Source: Pedobacter sp. Leaf41 (lineage in GTDB: Bacteria > Bacteroidota > Bacteroidia > Sphingobacteriales > Sphingobacteriaceae). Taken from it: a stretch of 64,000 bases of DNA. The notes below the pieces were generated by a model that saw only the letters and a program-made list of their open reading frames with translations, did no database searches and was not told the DNA's origin. A program made the translations under genes and the position numbers. Each line of letters begins with the position of its first letter. Within the stretch, counting starts at the first letter, position 1. Location: positions 311,373 through 375,372 of the forward strand of contig NZ_LMLE01000001.1 of the NCBI RefSeq assembly GCF_001422545.1. Reading direction: 5' to 3'. Shown here piece after piece: positions 53,799 to 64,000 of this stretch.

Positions 53799-55880
53799 TT
53801 AATTAAATTCTTCTGCTTTTAGTGGCGGATTCACTTTAATTTCCTTAATTATAATGGCGAACTCTTGCGAGCCTTGTGGAGTTTGGACGCTTTGCGTTAA
53901 TGAATGAGGAAATAATAGGTCTCCTACTTTCTTATAATCAGCATATTCTGTCGATTGACTAATTTCTACATTGCCATTTGTTACCGTTTTTTCATCTTTC
54001 AAAAGCAAGCCAGTCTTGACATCATAATATTCAGTTTTCTTTTTGCCAGATGGTGAAGTAATTGCTAATTTATAGGCGTCGGCTGTTCCTACTTTTGCTG
54101 TTCCAGCCGATTCAACTTTCCAGCCATCAGTGGCATAGTACAATTGACTTACCAAGCCTTTTTCCTCTTTCTTCTCTGTCAGGTCATTTCCAGTTAAATC
54201 TTTCTTTTGCCCCATTTGCATGGCATATCCAGTGGCTCCATTAAAAACTTGTTTCACTGCAGTTTGCCCCATCATGGTTAATTCCATGCTATTTGAGTTC
54301 GGCGCCATGTTTTTCATGGTTACAGTTAACTTGTTGCCTTGCATGTCCATTTCACCATTTTGTTGTAACGACGTGATCTTTTTAATCGCCGCTTCTCCGC
54401 CTATTGCTGCAATATAACTTGCTATAACATCTTTAGCAGCCTTTGTAGTGGCTGTGCTAGTAGTAGCGGCAGCTGTAACAGGCATTGCGTAACTATCAAA
54501 TTGATTGACTGCAAAACCAGCTTTCTTTAAGCCCGGAATGAAAGCTTCAGTTTTACCAACAATTACTACACGGGTGTTATCATGATTGTAATATTTTTTG
54601 GCAACTCTTAAAATGTCGTCAGCTGTTACTGCATTTAATTTTTGTAAGTAAGTGCGGTAAAAATCTTTAGGTAAATTATTAATTAAAATACTACTGGCGA
54701 AGCCAGCGATACGGGCAGGGTTTTCGAGGCCCAACGCAAAGCTGCCATTATAAAGATTTTTTGCATTTTGCAGCTCCTCCGCAGATACCTTTGCCGTACG
54801 GATGGTATTTATCTCCTTCAAAAATTCAACTACCGCACTATCAACTTTTTCATTTCTAACGGCTGCGTTAGCGGAAAATTTTGACTGAAATCGTCCGGCA
54901 CCGGTGCTTGAATAAGCGCCATAAGTGAATCCATGTTTCTCACGCAGATTCATAAATAATCTGGATTCAGAACCTCCACCTAAGATTTGATTAGCCAATA
55001 AAAGTGGAAAATAATCAGGATTGCTCATGGGTAAGTCGATTAAATTTACCACCGTAATTTCAGATTGTACTGCATTGCTTACATTGATTACATCAACTTC
55101 AGTTTTAGCAGGATTGCTTACTTTTGCTAATGTAGGTAAAGTCAATATTGCGCCTTTCCAATCGCCGAATGCTTTTTCTGCAAGGGCTTTTGCTGCTTCT
55201 GGTTTAATATCGCCAACAAAAGTTAAATAACCTCTAGATGGAGTGATGTATTTTGCATAAGCGTTTTTCACATCAGCCAAAGTTAAACCGTTGATAGATG
55301 CTTCGGTCTCAAATTCTCCGTTAGGATGATTTTTTCCATAAGCCAGGGCATCTACCACACGTGAAGATATTGCTTTGGCATTTTTTTCATTTGATTTTAA
55401 CCCCGTGATCGTCTGAGATTTTATCTTTTCAAAAGAAGCTTCAGGGAATGCCGGCTTTCTAATACTTTCTGCCATTAAAGCGAAAGCCTGAGGAAAATAG
55501 CGGGTTAAAGCTGAAGCCGAACCCCCAGATGCATTAGCGCCAACATCGGCACCTAATTGATCTACCGCCTCATCGAATTGTGCTTTGGTTTTGGCGGTTG
55601 TGCCTTCATTTAACATACTGCCCATTAAGCCCACCACGCCAGCTTTAGTGCCTTCGGTAATCGGGCCAGCATCGATACTATAGCTTGCTGAGATTTTCGG
55701 TAACTTATGATTTTCTACCACTAAAACAGTGATGCCGTTGGCCAGTTTATAAATTACCGGATCGCCGATGGTAATTACAGGCGCCGGACCAGGTTTTGGT
55801 TTTTGACTGCGATTTATAGTTTGTGCCGAAATACCTTGAGCCAATAAGGAAATTGCAGCTATGATGAATAATTTTTTCAT
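53799..55880 (-). CDS. Inactive M16 peptidase subunit with C-terminal LolA-like domain
   Basis: 693 residues with a signal peptide (MKKLFIIAAISLLAQGISAQ). The first ~450 residues are two M16 (insulinase-like) domains, but the zinc motif HxxEH is missing: the matching position reads VVGLMGSMLNEG. Inactive M16 subunits normally pair with an active partner, and the active gene is directly upstream (29 nt gap). The C-terminal ~215 residues (VIASYIAAIGGEAAIKKITSLQQNGEMDMQGNKLTV ... LLKDEKTVTNGNVEISQSTEYADYKKVGDLLFPHSL) resemble the LolA/outer-membrane lipoprotein-sorting fold. The fusion is noteworthy. Confidence 0.88.
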   Translation of the reverse strand: MKKLFIIAAISLLAQGISAQTINRSQKPKPGPAPVITIGDPVIYKLANGITVLVVENHKLPKISASYSIDAGPITEGTKAGVVGLMGSMLNEGTTAKTKAQFDEAVDQLGADVGANASGGSASALTRYFPQAFALMAESIRKPAFPEASFEKIKSQTITGLKSNEKNAKAISSRVVDALAYGKNHPNGEFETEASINGLTLADVKNAYAKYITPSRGYLTFVGDIKPEAAKALAEKAFGDWKGAILTLPTLAKVSNPAKTEVDVINVSNAVQSEITVVNLIDLPMSNPDYFPLLLANQILGGGSESRLFMNLREKHGFTYGAYSSTGAGRFQSKFSANAAVRNEKVDSAVVEFLKEINTIRTAKVSAEELQNAKNLYNGSFALGLENPARIAGFASSILINNLPKDFYRTYLQKLNAVTADDILRVAKKYYNHDNTRVVIVGKTEAFIPGLKKAGFAVNQFDSYAMPVTAAATTSTATTKAAKDVIASYIAAIGGEAAIKKITSLQQNGEMDMQGNKLTVTMKNMAPNSNSMELTMMGQTAVKQVFNGATGYAMQMGQKKDLTGNDLTEKKEEKGLVSQLYYATDGWKVESAGTAKVGTADAYKLAITSPSGKKKTEYYDVKTGLLLKDEKTVTNGNVEISQSTEYADYKKVGDLLFPHSLTQSVQTPQGSQEFAIIIKEIKVNPPLKAEEFN

Positions 55881-55909
55881 GATTTTAAATAATGTAAGAT
55901 ATAAAGCGC

Positions 55910-57223
55910 TTATTTCTTAGGTAAATAATACAAAACAACTCGTTGATTTTTGCCGAGGTATTTTTTGGCAACGTCTCTGATTTCCTCACGGGTAATCGAT
56001 CTTATTATTTCTAATTCTTTGTTGATGTCGTTTGTGTCTTTATCGTGGAAGGTGTAACCTGCAGCTAAATTTTCGGCAACGCCGAGCATTCTGCTGTTAG
56101 CGCTTACGTAATCGTTTTCAAATTTATTCTGCAACTTTTTATAATCACTTTCGCTGATTAAATCGGTTTGTAAACGCGATACTTCTTCATCAATATCTTT
56201 CAATAAATCGTTTAGTGGGGTGTTTTTATTTGGCAGGGCTAAAGTGATATAAGCGCCGTAATCCTCTAAACTGTAATTGAAAGCCGCTACTTGTAAGGCT
56301 GTTTTCTTTTCATCAACCATTTTAGTACTTAATCTCGAGCTTCCGCCACCCGATAAAATAGAGCTGATCATGCCCAGTACTTTGCTATCTCTGCTTTTCA
56401 TTCCCGGTACGCGATACGCTGCAAATATTGCCGGAATTTGAATATTGGCATCGTAAGCGGTATCGATGATCTCTTTAGTGATTTCTGGTAACTTGAACTC
56501 CTTGCGAACAACTGGTGCACCTTTTGGTACCTCGTTAAAATAAGCTTTAACCAGGCCTTTGGTTTTTTCGATATCCAAATCGCCGGCAATAGTTAATACC
56601 GCATTGTTAGGAACATAATATTTTTTAAAAAACGCAATGAACTCACTAAGTTTTGCTGCATCTAAATGTTCCATTGAGCCGATTGGCTGCCAGCGATAAG
56701 GATGGTCAGCAAACAAGTGTGAGAATATTTTTTCAGTAAACTTTCCATAAGGCGCATTATCAATACGCAATCGTTTTTCCTCTTTAACAACTTCATTCTG
56801 AGTTTTAACGCCAACTTCATTAATCACCGGATGCAACATTCTTTCACTTTCCAGCCAAAGGCCTAATTCCAATTGATTAGAGGGAAAAACTTCGTAATAA
56901 AAAGTACGGTCTTGAGAGGTATTTGCATTGTTCTGCCCACCATTGCTACTTACCAATTTCATAAATTCACCGCGTTTAATATTATCGGATCCTTCAAATA
57001 ATAAATGCTCGAAAAAGTGTGCAAAGCCTGTGCGCTCTGTTTCTTCATCTTTCGAGCCAACATGATACATTACAGAAACGGCGACTACAGGTGCGGTTTT
57101 GTCTTGATGTAAAATAACGTGAAGACCATTGTAAAGGTCGAACTCCGTAAATTGTACTTTTTGAGCAGAGGCACTTAAACATAAAATGGAAAGGGCCGAA
57201 GCAAAAAGAAATCTTTTTTTCAT
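55910..57223 (-). CDS. Active M16 family zinc peptidase
   Basis: 437 residues with a signal peptide (MKKRFLFASALSILCLSASAQ). The inverted zinc motif HFFEH is at 69-73, with HVGSKDEETERTGFAHFFEHLLFEG around it, and NEVVKEEKRLRIDNAPYG supplies the third ligand region. It would cut peptides in the periplasm together with the inactive subunit encoded next. I take the ATG at 57221-57223; an upstream start adds no signal-like residues. The two genes are separated by 29 nt and share the terminator at 53747. Confidence 0.93.
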   Translation of the reverse strand: MKKRFLFASALSILCLSASAQKVQFTEFDLYNGLHVILHQDKTAPVVAVSVMYHVGSKDEETERTGFAHFFEHLLFEGSDNIKRGEFMKLVSSNGGQNNANTSQDRTFYYEVFPSNQLELGLWLESERMLHPVINEVGVKTQNEVVKEEKRLRIDNAPYGKFTEKIFSHLFADHPYRWQPIGSMEHLDAAKLSEFIAFFKKYYVPNNAVLTIAGDLDIEKTKGLVKAYFNEVPKGAPVVRKEFKLPEITKEIIDTAYDANIQIPAIFAAYRVPGMKSRDSKVLGMISSILSGGGSSRLSTKMVDEKKTALQVAAFNYSLEDYGAYITLALPNKNTPLNDLLKDIDEEVSRLQTDLISESDYKKLQNKFENDYVSANSRMLGVAENLAAGYTFHDKDTNDINKELEIIRSITREEIRDVAKKYLGKNQRVVLYYLPKK

Positions 57224-57344
57224 TCGTAATTTGTTTTTAATGATTAGAAACAATCAAAGGCGAGAAGAGAGAGAAAATTTCATAAATAAGTTAATTTGGA
57301 TTTGCCACTTGGCTAAGGGTGCCCTAAAATATTGATTATAATAG

Positions 57345-57371
57345 AAAAAGCGAGTATAAAACTCGCTTTTT
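57345..57371 (-). terminator. Terminator of pgi
   Basis: AAAAAGCGAGT (57345-57355) and ACTCGCTTTTT (57361-57371) form a perfect 11-bp stem with a 5-nt loop; each arm ends in a run of A/T. It lies between the pgi stop and the active M16 gene, both on the minus strand. Confidence 0.85.
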
Positions 57372-57421
57372 GCTAAATTTCGTTTGATTTTCTTTTCGGA
57401 TGCCACAACTAACTGTGGGTT

Positions 57422-59104
<1,683 letters not shown>

Positions 59105-59226
59105 TTAATTCTGTCTTTTAATGTTCAAAAATCCATAAGTATTTTTATTGTTGAATCTATAGTGTAACTTTAATATTAGTCCCCGCAGATATTTTGCACC
59201 CAACAATAAAATAATTAACAAACGAG

Positions 59227-59751
59227 ATGTTAGAAAATTTAAATGAATTGGTGCGTGAGAACGTACAGGACACGGTTGTAAATAACAGCGAAATTCCAAA
59301 TGAGCAAAATGAACAGGTAATTCAAGCGGCGTCAGGTTCTATTTTTGATACGTTAAAAGATCAAATTTCCTCTGGAAATGTAGATGGATTGGCCGAAATT
59401 TTTAATTCTGGAAATGCAGAAGGATCAGCGGTTACACAGCAGGCAGCTGGAAGTTTTACAGATAAATTAGCCGGTTTAGGCATAAATGCAGAAACAGCGA
59501 AGAAATTGGCTGCAACGGTAATCCCCGTAATCATTGGAAAACTAACCCAAAAAACTGCTGACCCAAATGATAGTTCGTTCAATATCAAAGATGTAGTGGG
59601 CAGTTTGGCTGGTGGAAGTGATGGTAAATTCGATGTGAGCGATGTAATTGGGATGTTTAATGGCGGCAGACCTGCACCTGCAGCTAACCAAAACGGCGAA
59701 ACTCCTGTCAATGGTGGAATATTAGATAAGCTGAAAGGCATGTTTAACTAG
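59227..59751 (+). CDS. DUF937-like protein
   Basis: 174 residues, no signal peptide. It is rich in Gly, Ala, Asn and Asp, with helical segments (TQQAAGSFTDKLAGLGINAETAKKLAATVIPVIIGKLTQKT, about 75-115) typical of DUF937 proteins, where short helices repeat around Gly. The end (NGGILDKLKGMFN) matches that group. Function is unknown for the family. A composite repeat with terminator-like features lies directly downstream. Confidence 0.75.
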   Translation: MLENLNELVRENVQDTVVNNSEIPNEQNEQVIQAASGSIFDTLKDQISSGNVDGLAEIFNSGNAEGSAVTQQAAGSFTDKLAGLGINAETAKKLAATVIPVIIGKLTQKTADPNDSSFNIKDVVGSLAGGSDGKFDVSDVIGMFNGGRPAPAANQNGETPVNGGILDKLKGMFN

Positions 59752-59771
59752 CGATTTTTAAATTGAAAGAG

Positions 59772-59899
59772 GCTGTATCATAAATCTAAATATCTTCAAC
59801 TTTGTCACGTTGAGCTTGTCGAAACGCCTTAATTGGTTTTTTAATAAGTCCTCCGACAGGCTTACGATAACAGATTGTATATATGATACAGCTTTTTCT
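59772..59899. repeat. Composite inverted-repeat element / terminator after the DUF937-like gene
   Basis: Outer arms GCTGTATCAT (59772-59781) and ATGATACAGC (59883-59892) are exact complements about 100 nt apart, with TTTTTCTT after the right arm. A second, imperfect pair (TGAGCTTGTCG, 59811-59821; CGACAGGCTTA, about 59854-59864) is nested inside. The right side has a T-run, so it can serve as the terminator of the upstream gene; the length and nested arms are those of a small mobile or REP-like element. Confidence 0.6.
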
Positions 59900-59931
59900 T
59901 GTTAAATTAGCAATTCAACTAATCATCTCCT

Positions 59932-61236
59932 ATGAAGAAATTATACATCATCCCTTTTCTGCTGATTTCGTTAGCCAGCCTTGCTCAACAATCAGATTTA
60001 CGTTCATCAGTTGCCAAAAAAGCCGATGCATTAGAACAAAAAGTTATCGCCTGGCGAAGAGATTTTCATGAACATCCTGAATTGGGCAATACCGAAACCA
60101 GAACAGCAGAAATCATTGCAAAGCATCTCGAATCGTTGGGCATAATGGTAAAAACTGGCGTTGCTAAAACTGGTGTGGTTGGCATTTTAAAAGGTGGTAA
60201 ACCTGGTCCGGTGGTTGCATTACGGGCTGATATGGATGGCTTGCCTGTTACCGAGCGAGTAAATATTCCATTCGCTTCAAAAGTAAAGACACCGTATAAC
60301 GGACAAGAAGTTGGTGTAATGCATGCTTGTGGTCATGATAGCCACATCGCCATTTTAATGGGTGTAGCAGAGGTCCTGGCATCTATGAAAAAGAATATCC
60401 CTGGCACAGTAAAATTCATTTTTCAACCCGCAGAAGAAGGTGTTCCGGCAGGAGAAGAAGGCGGTGCTGCTTTGATGATCAAGGAAGGCGTACTTGAAAA
60501 CCCAAAAGTTGAAGCTATTTTCGGTTTACATATTAATGCACAAACAGAAGTTGGTAAAGTAACTTATCGCCCGGGCGGAACAATGGCCGCGGTAAATGAT
60601 ATGAAAATTACGGTAACAGGCCGTCAAGCGCATGGTGCTTACCCCTGGAGCAGTATTGATCCAATCGTCATTTCAGCACAAATTGTAAACAATCTTCAAA
60701 CTATTGTAAGCAGGAATTTGAATGTTACAGAAAACCCAGGAGTGGTCACTATTGGAGCCATTACTGGTGGGGTTCGTTCAAATATTATTCCTGAGAAAGT
60801 GGAGATGCTAGGAACGGTTCGTAATTTCAGCAAAGAAGATGAAGCGATGTTCATCGAGCGTATTAAAACCATTGCCACCAAAACAGCCGAGGCTGGCGGC
60901 GGAACTGCTGAAGTTAAAATTCCATATAGTAACCATTATCCTGTAACATTCAATGATATCGCCTTAACAGAAAAGATGCTTCCAAGTATGAAAGCAACTG
61001 CCGGAGCCGACAATGTAATGCTTAAGCCGCCTGTTACTGGCGCTGAAGACTTTTCATTTTTTCAGGAAAAAATACCGGGCTTGTTTGTCTTTCTTGGTGG
61101 CATGCCGAAGGGTAAAGATCCTTTAAAAACGGCTTCTCATCATACCCCTGATTTTTATTTGGATGAAAGCGGCTTTGTGTTGGGTGTAAAATTGCTATCC
61201 AATTTAACGCTGGATTATATGGGGATGAAGAAATAG
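59932..61236 (+). CDS. Secreted M20-type amidohydrolase
   Basis: 434 residues with a signal peptide (MKKLYIIPFLLISLASLAQ). M20D metal ligands: MHACGHDSHIAIL (about 130-142), FQPAEEGVPAGEEGG (about 163-178), GLHINAQ and later GAEDFSFF; the dimerisation domain has GRQAHGAYPWSSIDP. It is a paralogue of the cytoplasmic enzyme at 44636, here exported, and likely releases amino acids from N-acylated forms in the periplasm or medium. Exact substrate unknown. It starts after the composite repeat. Confidence 0.92.
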   Translation: MKKLYIIPFLLISLASLAQQSDLRSSVAKKADALEQKVIAWRRDFHEHPELGNTETRTAEIIAKHLESLGIMVKTGVAKTGVVGILKGGKPGPVVALRADMDGLPVTERVNIPFASKVKTPYNGQEVGVMHACGHDSHIAILMGVAEVLASMKKNIPGTVKFIFQPAEEGVPAGEEGGAALMIKEGVLENPKVEAIFGLHINAQTEVGKVTYRPGGTMAAVNDMKITVTGRQAHGAYPWSSIDPIVISAQIVNNLQTIVSRNLNVTENPGVVTIGAITGGVRSNIIPEKVEMLGTVRNFSKEDEAMFIERIKTIATKTAEAGGGTAEVKIPYSNHYPVTFNDIALTEKMLPSMKATAGADNVMLKPPVTGAEDFSFFQEKIPGLFVFLGGMPKGKDPLKTASHHTPDFYLDESGFVLGVKLLSNLTLDYMGMKK

Positions 61237-61253
61237 GGTAGGATTACCTTGTG

Positions 61254-61772
61254 CTAATCTAAATTATTTTTGTTAGCTTTTTCTAATATTGCTGTAGCTA
61301 TATCTATTGATAGAAATTCTAACTCGCTAATTGGCAATTGAATAACAGATTCAATTTGTGATTGGTCTGACTTAAACAACATCACTCCAACTTCGCTATT
61401 GTCTTTAGGTATAATTGAAAATCGAAGATTTTCAGTAGATAATTCTTTTACATTATCTTTAAATAACCCATAGTCTGCTATATAAGAGACTTTATTACCA
61501 CTTATCTCAATAATTTCCTTTCCATATGAATTCCATAAAGAAATTCTAAGTAAATAAAAACCACAGAGTGAAAATATTACTGCCATAATAATACCAGAAA
61601 AAGCTATTCTATTTCCTGCAGATACATTTAAAATTAAGCCACCAACTGGTAATAGAAAAAACAAAAAAGCAGTCAAAAATAAGATCACTCTTATGAGCAA
61701 TGGTGTATTGCCAACTTTTAAAATCACTTTATTATTTTGAAAAGAGATACTGTGTATATGGTCGGATTTCAT
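61254..61772 (-). CDS. Membrane protein with two helices, unknown function
   Basis: 172 residues. Two hydrophobic helices, VILFLTAFLFFLLPVGGLILNV (about 29-50) and IAFSGIIMAVIFSLCGFYLLRISL (about 55-78), are followed by a ~90-residue cytoplasmic domain rich in beta-strands (EIIEISGNKVSYIADYGLFKDN, SVIQLPISELEFLSIDIATAILEK). The layout recalls PH-like membrane proteins (DUF304/YdbS-like) but the match is not certain. Its end converges closely with the M20 gene (17 nt). No catalytic motif is seen. Confidence 0.65.
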   Translation of the reverse strand: MKSDHIHSISFQNNKVILKVGNTPLLIRVILFLTAFLFFLLPVGGLILNVSAGNRIAFSGIIMAVIFSLCGFYLLRISLWNSYGKEIIEISGNKVSYIADYGLFKDNVKELSTENLRFSIIPKDNSEVGVMLFKSDQSQIESVIQLPISELEFLSIDIATAILEKANKNNLD

Positions 61773-62013
61773 TGATCGTATAAGTTTGATTCCGGTATAG
61801 TAGATTCAATTTATTAGTTATTTAACTTGGAGCAGTTGAATTTTGATTATTATAAATATATTATGAAAAATTGAATATTTAATGTATAAAAAACCTGCTA
61901 CTACCAATATTTCTCTTACCATTTTGAATACAAAGCTAGATGTGTATAATTATGATGATTTTCGTCACAAATAATTTATCAGCATCCATTTTCCTTTTGC
62001 TCAATCCAATTGT

Positions 62014-62021
62014 TATATTTG
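62014..62021 (+). promoter_or_regulatory. -7 element of prfB
   Basis: TATATTTG fits TAnnTTTG and ends 5 nt before the ATG at 62027, so the transcript would be practically leaderless. The nearest TTG (about 61997-61999) is only 14 nt upstream. Confidence 0.45.
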
Positions 62022-62026
62022 CCATT

Positions 62027-63101
62027 ATGACCAAAGAACAGATTCAGGATTTAAGAGACAGAGTAACGTCTCTGAGGAGGCATCTTTGACGTCGATGAGC
62101 TACTATACGCCATCCGTGAAGAGGAAAAGTTAACGATGGCGCCCGATTTTTGGGACGATCCAAAAAAAGCAGAAAAAATATTAGCAGAAATCAGTTCGAA
62201 GAAAAAATGGACTGACGGCTTTAACCAAACCAATAATGCTGTAGAAGATGCAGCAGTAATGTTTGAGTTTTTTCAATCTGGCGATGCATCAGAAACAGAA
62301 CTTCAAGAGCAATTTGAGATCAGCAAAACTTCGGTTGAAGAACTGGAACTCAAAAATATGCTCCGGAATAAAGAAGACCAACTTTCGGCGGTGATGCAAA
62401 TTACCGCTGGTGCAGGTGGAACGGAAAGTTGCGATTGGGCTTACATGCTTATGCGGATGTATATGATGTGGGGCGATAAAAATGGTTACAAAATTACCGA
62501 ACAAGATAGTCAGGAAGGGGAGATTGCAGGAATAAAATCGGTAACGCTTCAGTTTGATGGCGACTTTTCTTATGGTTATTTGAAAGGCGAAAATGGCGTT
62601 CATCGTTTGGTGCGTATCTCTCCCTTTGATTCGAACGCCCGTCGCCATACGTCTTTTGCGTCGGTTTACGTTTATCCGTTGGTTGATGATACCATTCAGA
62701 TTGACATCAATCCGGCAGATATTGAATTTGAAACCTTTAGAGCAGGTGGCGCCGGTGGACAGAACGTAAATAAAGTAGAAACCGCTGTTCGTTTGTACCA
62801 CAAACCATCGGGTATTATCATCAAAAATCAGGAGTCGAGATCGCAGTTGCAGAATAAAGAAAATGCCATTCGTTTGCTTAAATCTCAATTGTATGAAATT
62901 GAAGAGCGTAAACGCAATGAAGCCATTGCTGCGGTAGAAGGATCGAAGAAAAAGATAGAATGGGGTTCGCAGATTAGAAGTTATGTGCTCGATGACCGAA
63001 GGGTTAAAGATCACCGTACCAACTACCAAACGTCTAACCCTGATGCCGTTTTAAATGGTGATATTAACGACTTTTTGAAAGCTTATTTAATGGAATTTTA
63101 A
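62027..63101 (+). CDS. prfB: Peptide chain release factor 2 with programmed +1 frameshift
   Basis: The frame starts at ATG 62027 and reads [20 protein letters not shown] before an in-frame TGA at 62087-62089, in the context AGGAGG-CAT-CTT-TGA-C. Shifting by +1 at CTT continues as [21 protein letters not shown] through to the stop at 63101, giving 357 residues. The SD-like AGGAGG, CTT slippery codon and TGA-C are the classical autoregulatory frameshift of RF2. The SPF tripeptide (ISPFDSN) that recognises UGA/UAA and the catalytic GGQ ([14 protein letters not shown]) are present. It is not a broken gene. Confidence 0.97.
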
Positions 63102-63110
63102 TAAACAATC

Positions 63111-64000
63111 ATGGTAAAATCATTCATCCTTTTCTTTTTGTTTTTTATGGCGGTTCAAATTTCAAAATCACAAGAAGTAATTCCGTTATATACTGACAGC
63201 ATTCCAGGGGCAAAGCCTACACCCTCAACATATGCCGAGAATACCGAGGTAAGATCTAATGGTACATTAAGCGTTACGAAGGTTTCAATACCAACACTTA
63301 CGGTATTTGAAGCGCCGAAAGATATTGCCACCGGAACAGCGATAATCATTTGTCCGGGGGGTGGTTATGGAGCGCTTGCTTTTAGTCATGAAGGAACAGA
63401 TGTGGCCAAGCGTTTCAATGCCATTGGGGTAACCGCTTTTGTTTTAAAATATCGTTTGCCGAGTGATCAAATCATGGTTGATAAAACTTATGCATTGCTT
63501 CAGGACGCACAGCAAGCCATTTATCTGGTAAGAAAGGCAGCTAAAAAATATCATATCAAAAGCAATAAGGTTGGAATAATGGGCTTTTCTGCAGGTGGTC
63601 ACTTCGCCTCTACCTTAGAAATACATTATAATGATTTAAAAATAGCGAACCCGGAAAAAATAGATTTACGACCAAGCTTCGGTGTGCTGGTTTATCCAGT
63701 AATTAGTTTCGAAGAATCGGTACATACAGGGACTATGAAAAATCTATTGGGCCCCAATCCGCCAGATTCATTAAAAAGGTATTTTTCTGCAAATGAAAAC
63801 GTAACTAAAAAAACACCTCCAACTTATTTCGTACATGCTAAAGATGACAAAACCGTACCAGTAGCGAACAGCGAATTAATGCATAAAGCATTACTTGCTG
63901 CTAAAGTTCCAAGTAACCTTTTCTATTTTGAAAAAGGTGGTCATGGTTTCGGGCTAATTAACAAAACAAGTACCACCGATTGGTTTAGCCTGATGGCAGG
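63111..64000 (+). CDS. Secreted alpha/beta hydrolase (esterase-like), 3' truncated by the window
   Basis: Open from ATG 63111 to the window edge (296 residues visible). A signal peptide-like start (SFILFFLFFMAVQISKS) is followed by the oxyanion-hole motif CPGGGYG (about 83-89), the nucleophile elbow GFSAGG (about 159-164) and HAKDDKTVP with the acid, then GGHGFG with the His. This matches the acetyl-xylan-esterase/BD-FAE-like branch of alpha/beta hydrolases, which act on acetylated sugars or similar esters. It begins 9 nt after prfB and may be co-transcribed. The true end lies outside the window. Confidence 0.85.
   Translation, partial: MVKSFILFFLFFMAVQISKSQEVIPLYTDSIPGAKPTPSTYAENTEVRSNGTLSVTKVSIPTLTVFEAPKDIATGTAIIICPGGGYGALAFSHEGTDVAKRFNAIGVTAFVLKYRLPSDQIMVDKTYALLQDAQQAIYLVRKAAKKYHIKSNKVGIMGFSAGGHFASTLEIHYNDLKIANPEKIDLRPSFGVLVYPVISFEESVHTGTMKNLLGPNPPDSLKRYFSANENVTKKTPPTYFVHAKDDKTVPVANSELMHKALLAAKVPSNLFYFEKGGHGFGLINKTSTTDWFSLMA

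Noticed and set aside
62027..62150. prfB as a frameshifted pseudogene
   Set aside because: The stop lies in the precise programmed +1 shift context (AGGAGG, CTT TGA C) and the rest of the protein is intact.

Overview
The window looks like chromosome from a member of the Bacteroidetes, most likely a Sphingobacteriaceae species close to Pedobacter. The evidence is a SusC/SusD pair driven by an ECF sigma/FecR couple, TonB-linked outer membrane protein architecture, many lipoproteins with SC(K/S)-type lipoboxes, promoters of the TTG-N18..21-TAnnTTTG type, a DUF4251 protein, paired M16 peptidases, low GC content and many intergenic stem-loops. The species call is an inference from gene content. 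I see no prophage, insertion sequence or CRISPR array.

Layout. 0-7 kb: an OsmC-like gene end, an M1-type aminopeptidase, greA behind a terminator-like leader hairpin, a HIT hydrolase, pirin plus a small acetyltransferase, a five-copy 132-bp tandem repeat, and an ArsR regulator-Old Yellow Enzyme operon. 7-16.5 kb: a compact beta-glucan utilisation locus (ECF sigma, FecR, SusC with an STN domain, SusD, PKD lipoprotein, GH16 glucanase). 16.7-22 kb: two lysine-rich proteins, an HxlR regulator next to a perfect 36-nt palindrome, a zinc-ribbon/SPFH-SHOCT/membrane-protein operon resembling the YdjGHI type, and a decayed PIN toxin-antitoxin relic. 22.2-23 kb: two fMet-Glu tRNA pairs, each with its own promoter and terminator. 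23-28.5 kb: era, der, two convergent overlapping acetyltransferases and a TPR protein.

28.7-33.1 kb holds the most unusual unit: an S9-type lipoprotein that has lost its catalytic serine and histidine, 3 nt upstream of a sensor kinase and followed by its OmpR-type regulator. 33-39.4 kb (mostly minus strand): a metallophosphoesterase, an SMC-like ATPase, a MoxR-type AAA plus VWA pair, a pirin-like cupin and an unknown partner. 40-52.8 kb: secA, a ParE-type toxin-antitoxin pair, SPOR protein and M20 amidohydrolase (overlapping), a class C beta-lactamase-like hydrolase, an SGNH hydrolase, dnaG, yraN and glutamine cyclotransferase (overlapping). 53-64 kb: DUF4251, an inactive/active M16 pair whose inactive member carries a LolA-like tail, pgi, a DUF937-like protein, a secreted M20 amidohydrolase, prfB with its programmed +1 frameshift, and a truncated alpha/beta hydrolase.

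Most of the window is housekeeping (translation, ribosome assembly GTPases, secretion, replication priming, glycolysis) with accessory islands at 4.5-5.3, 7-16.5, 18.9-22.1, 28.7-33.1 and 43.6-44.1 kb. Promoters and terminators were found by eye from sequence patterns; none has been tested.
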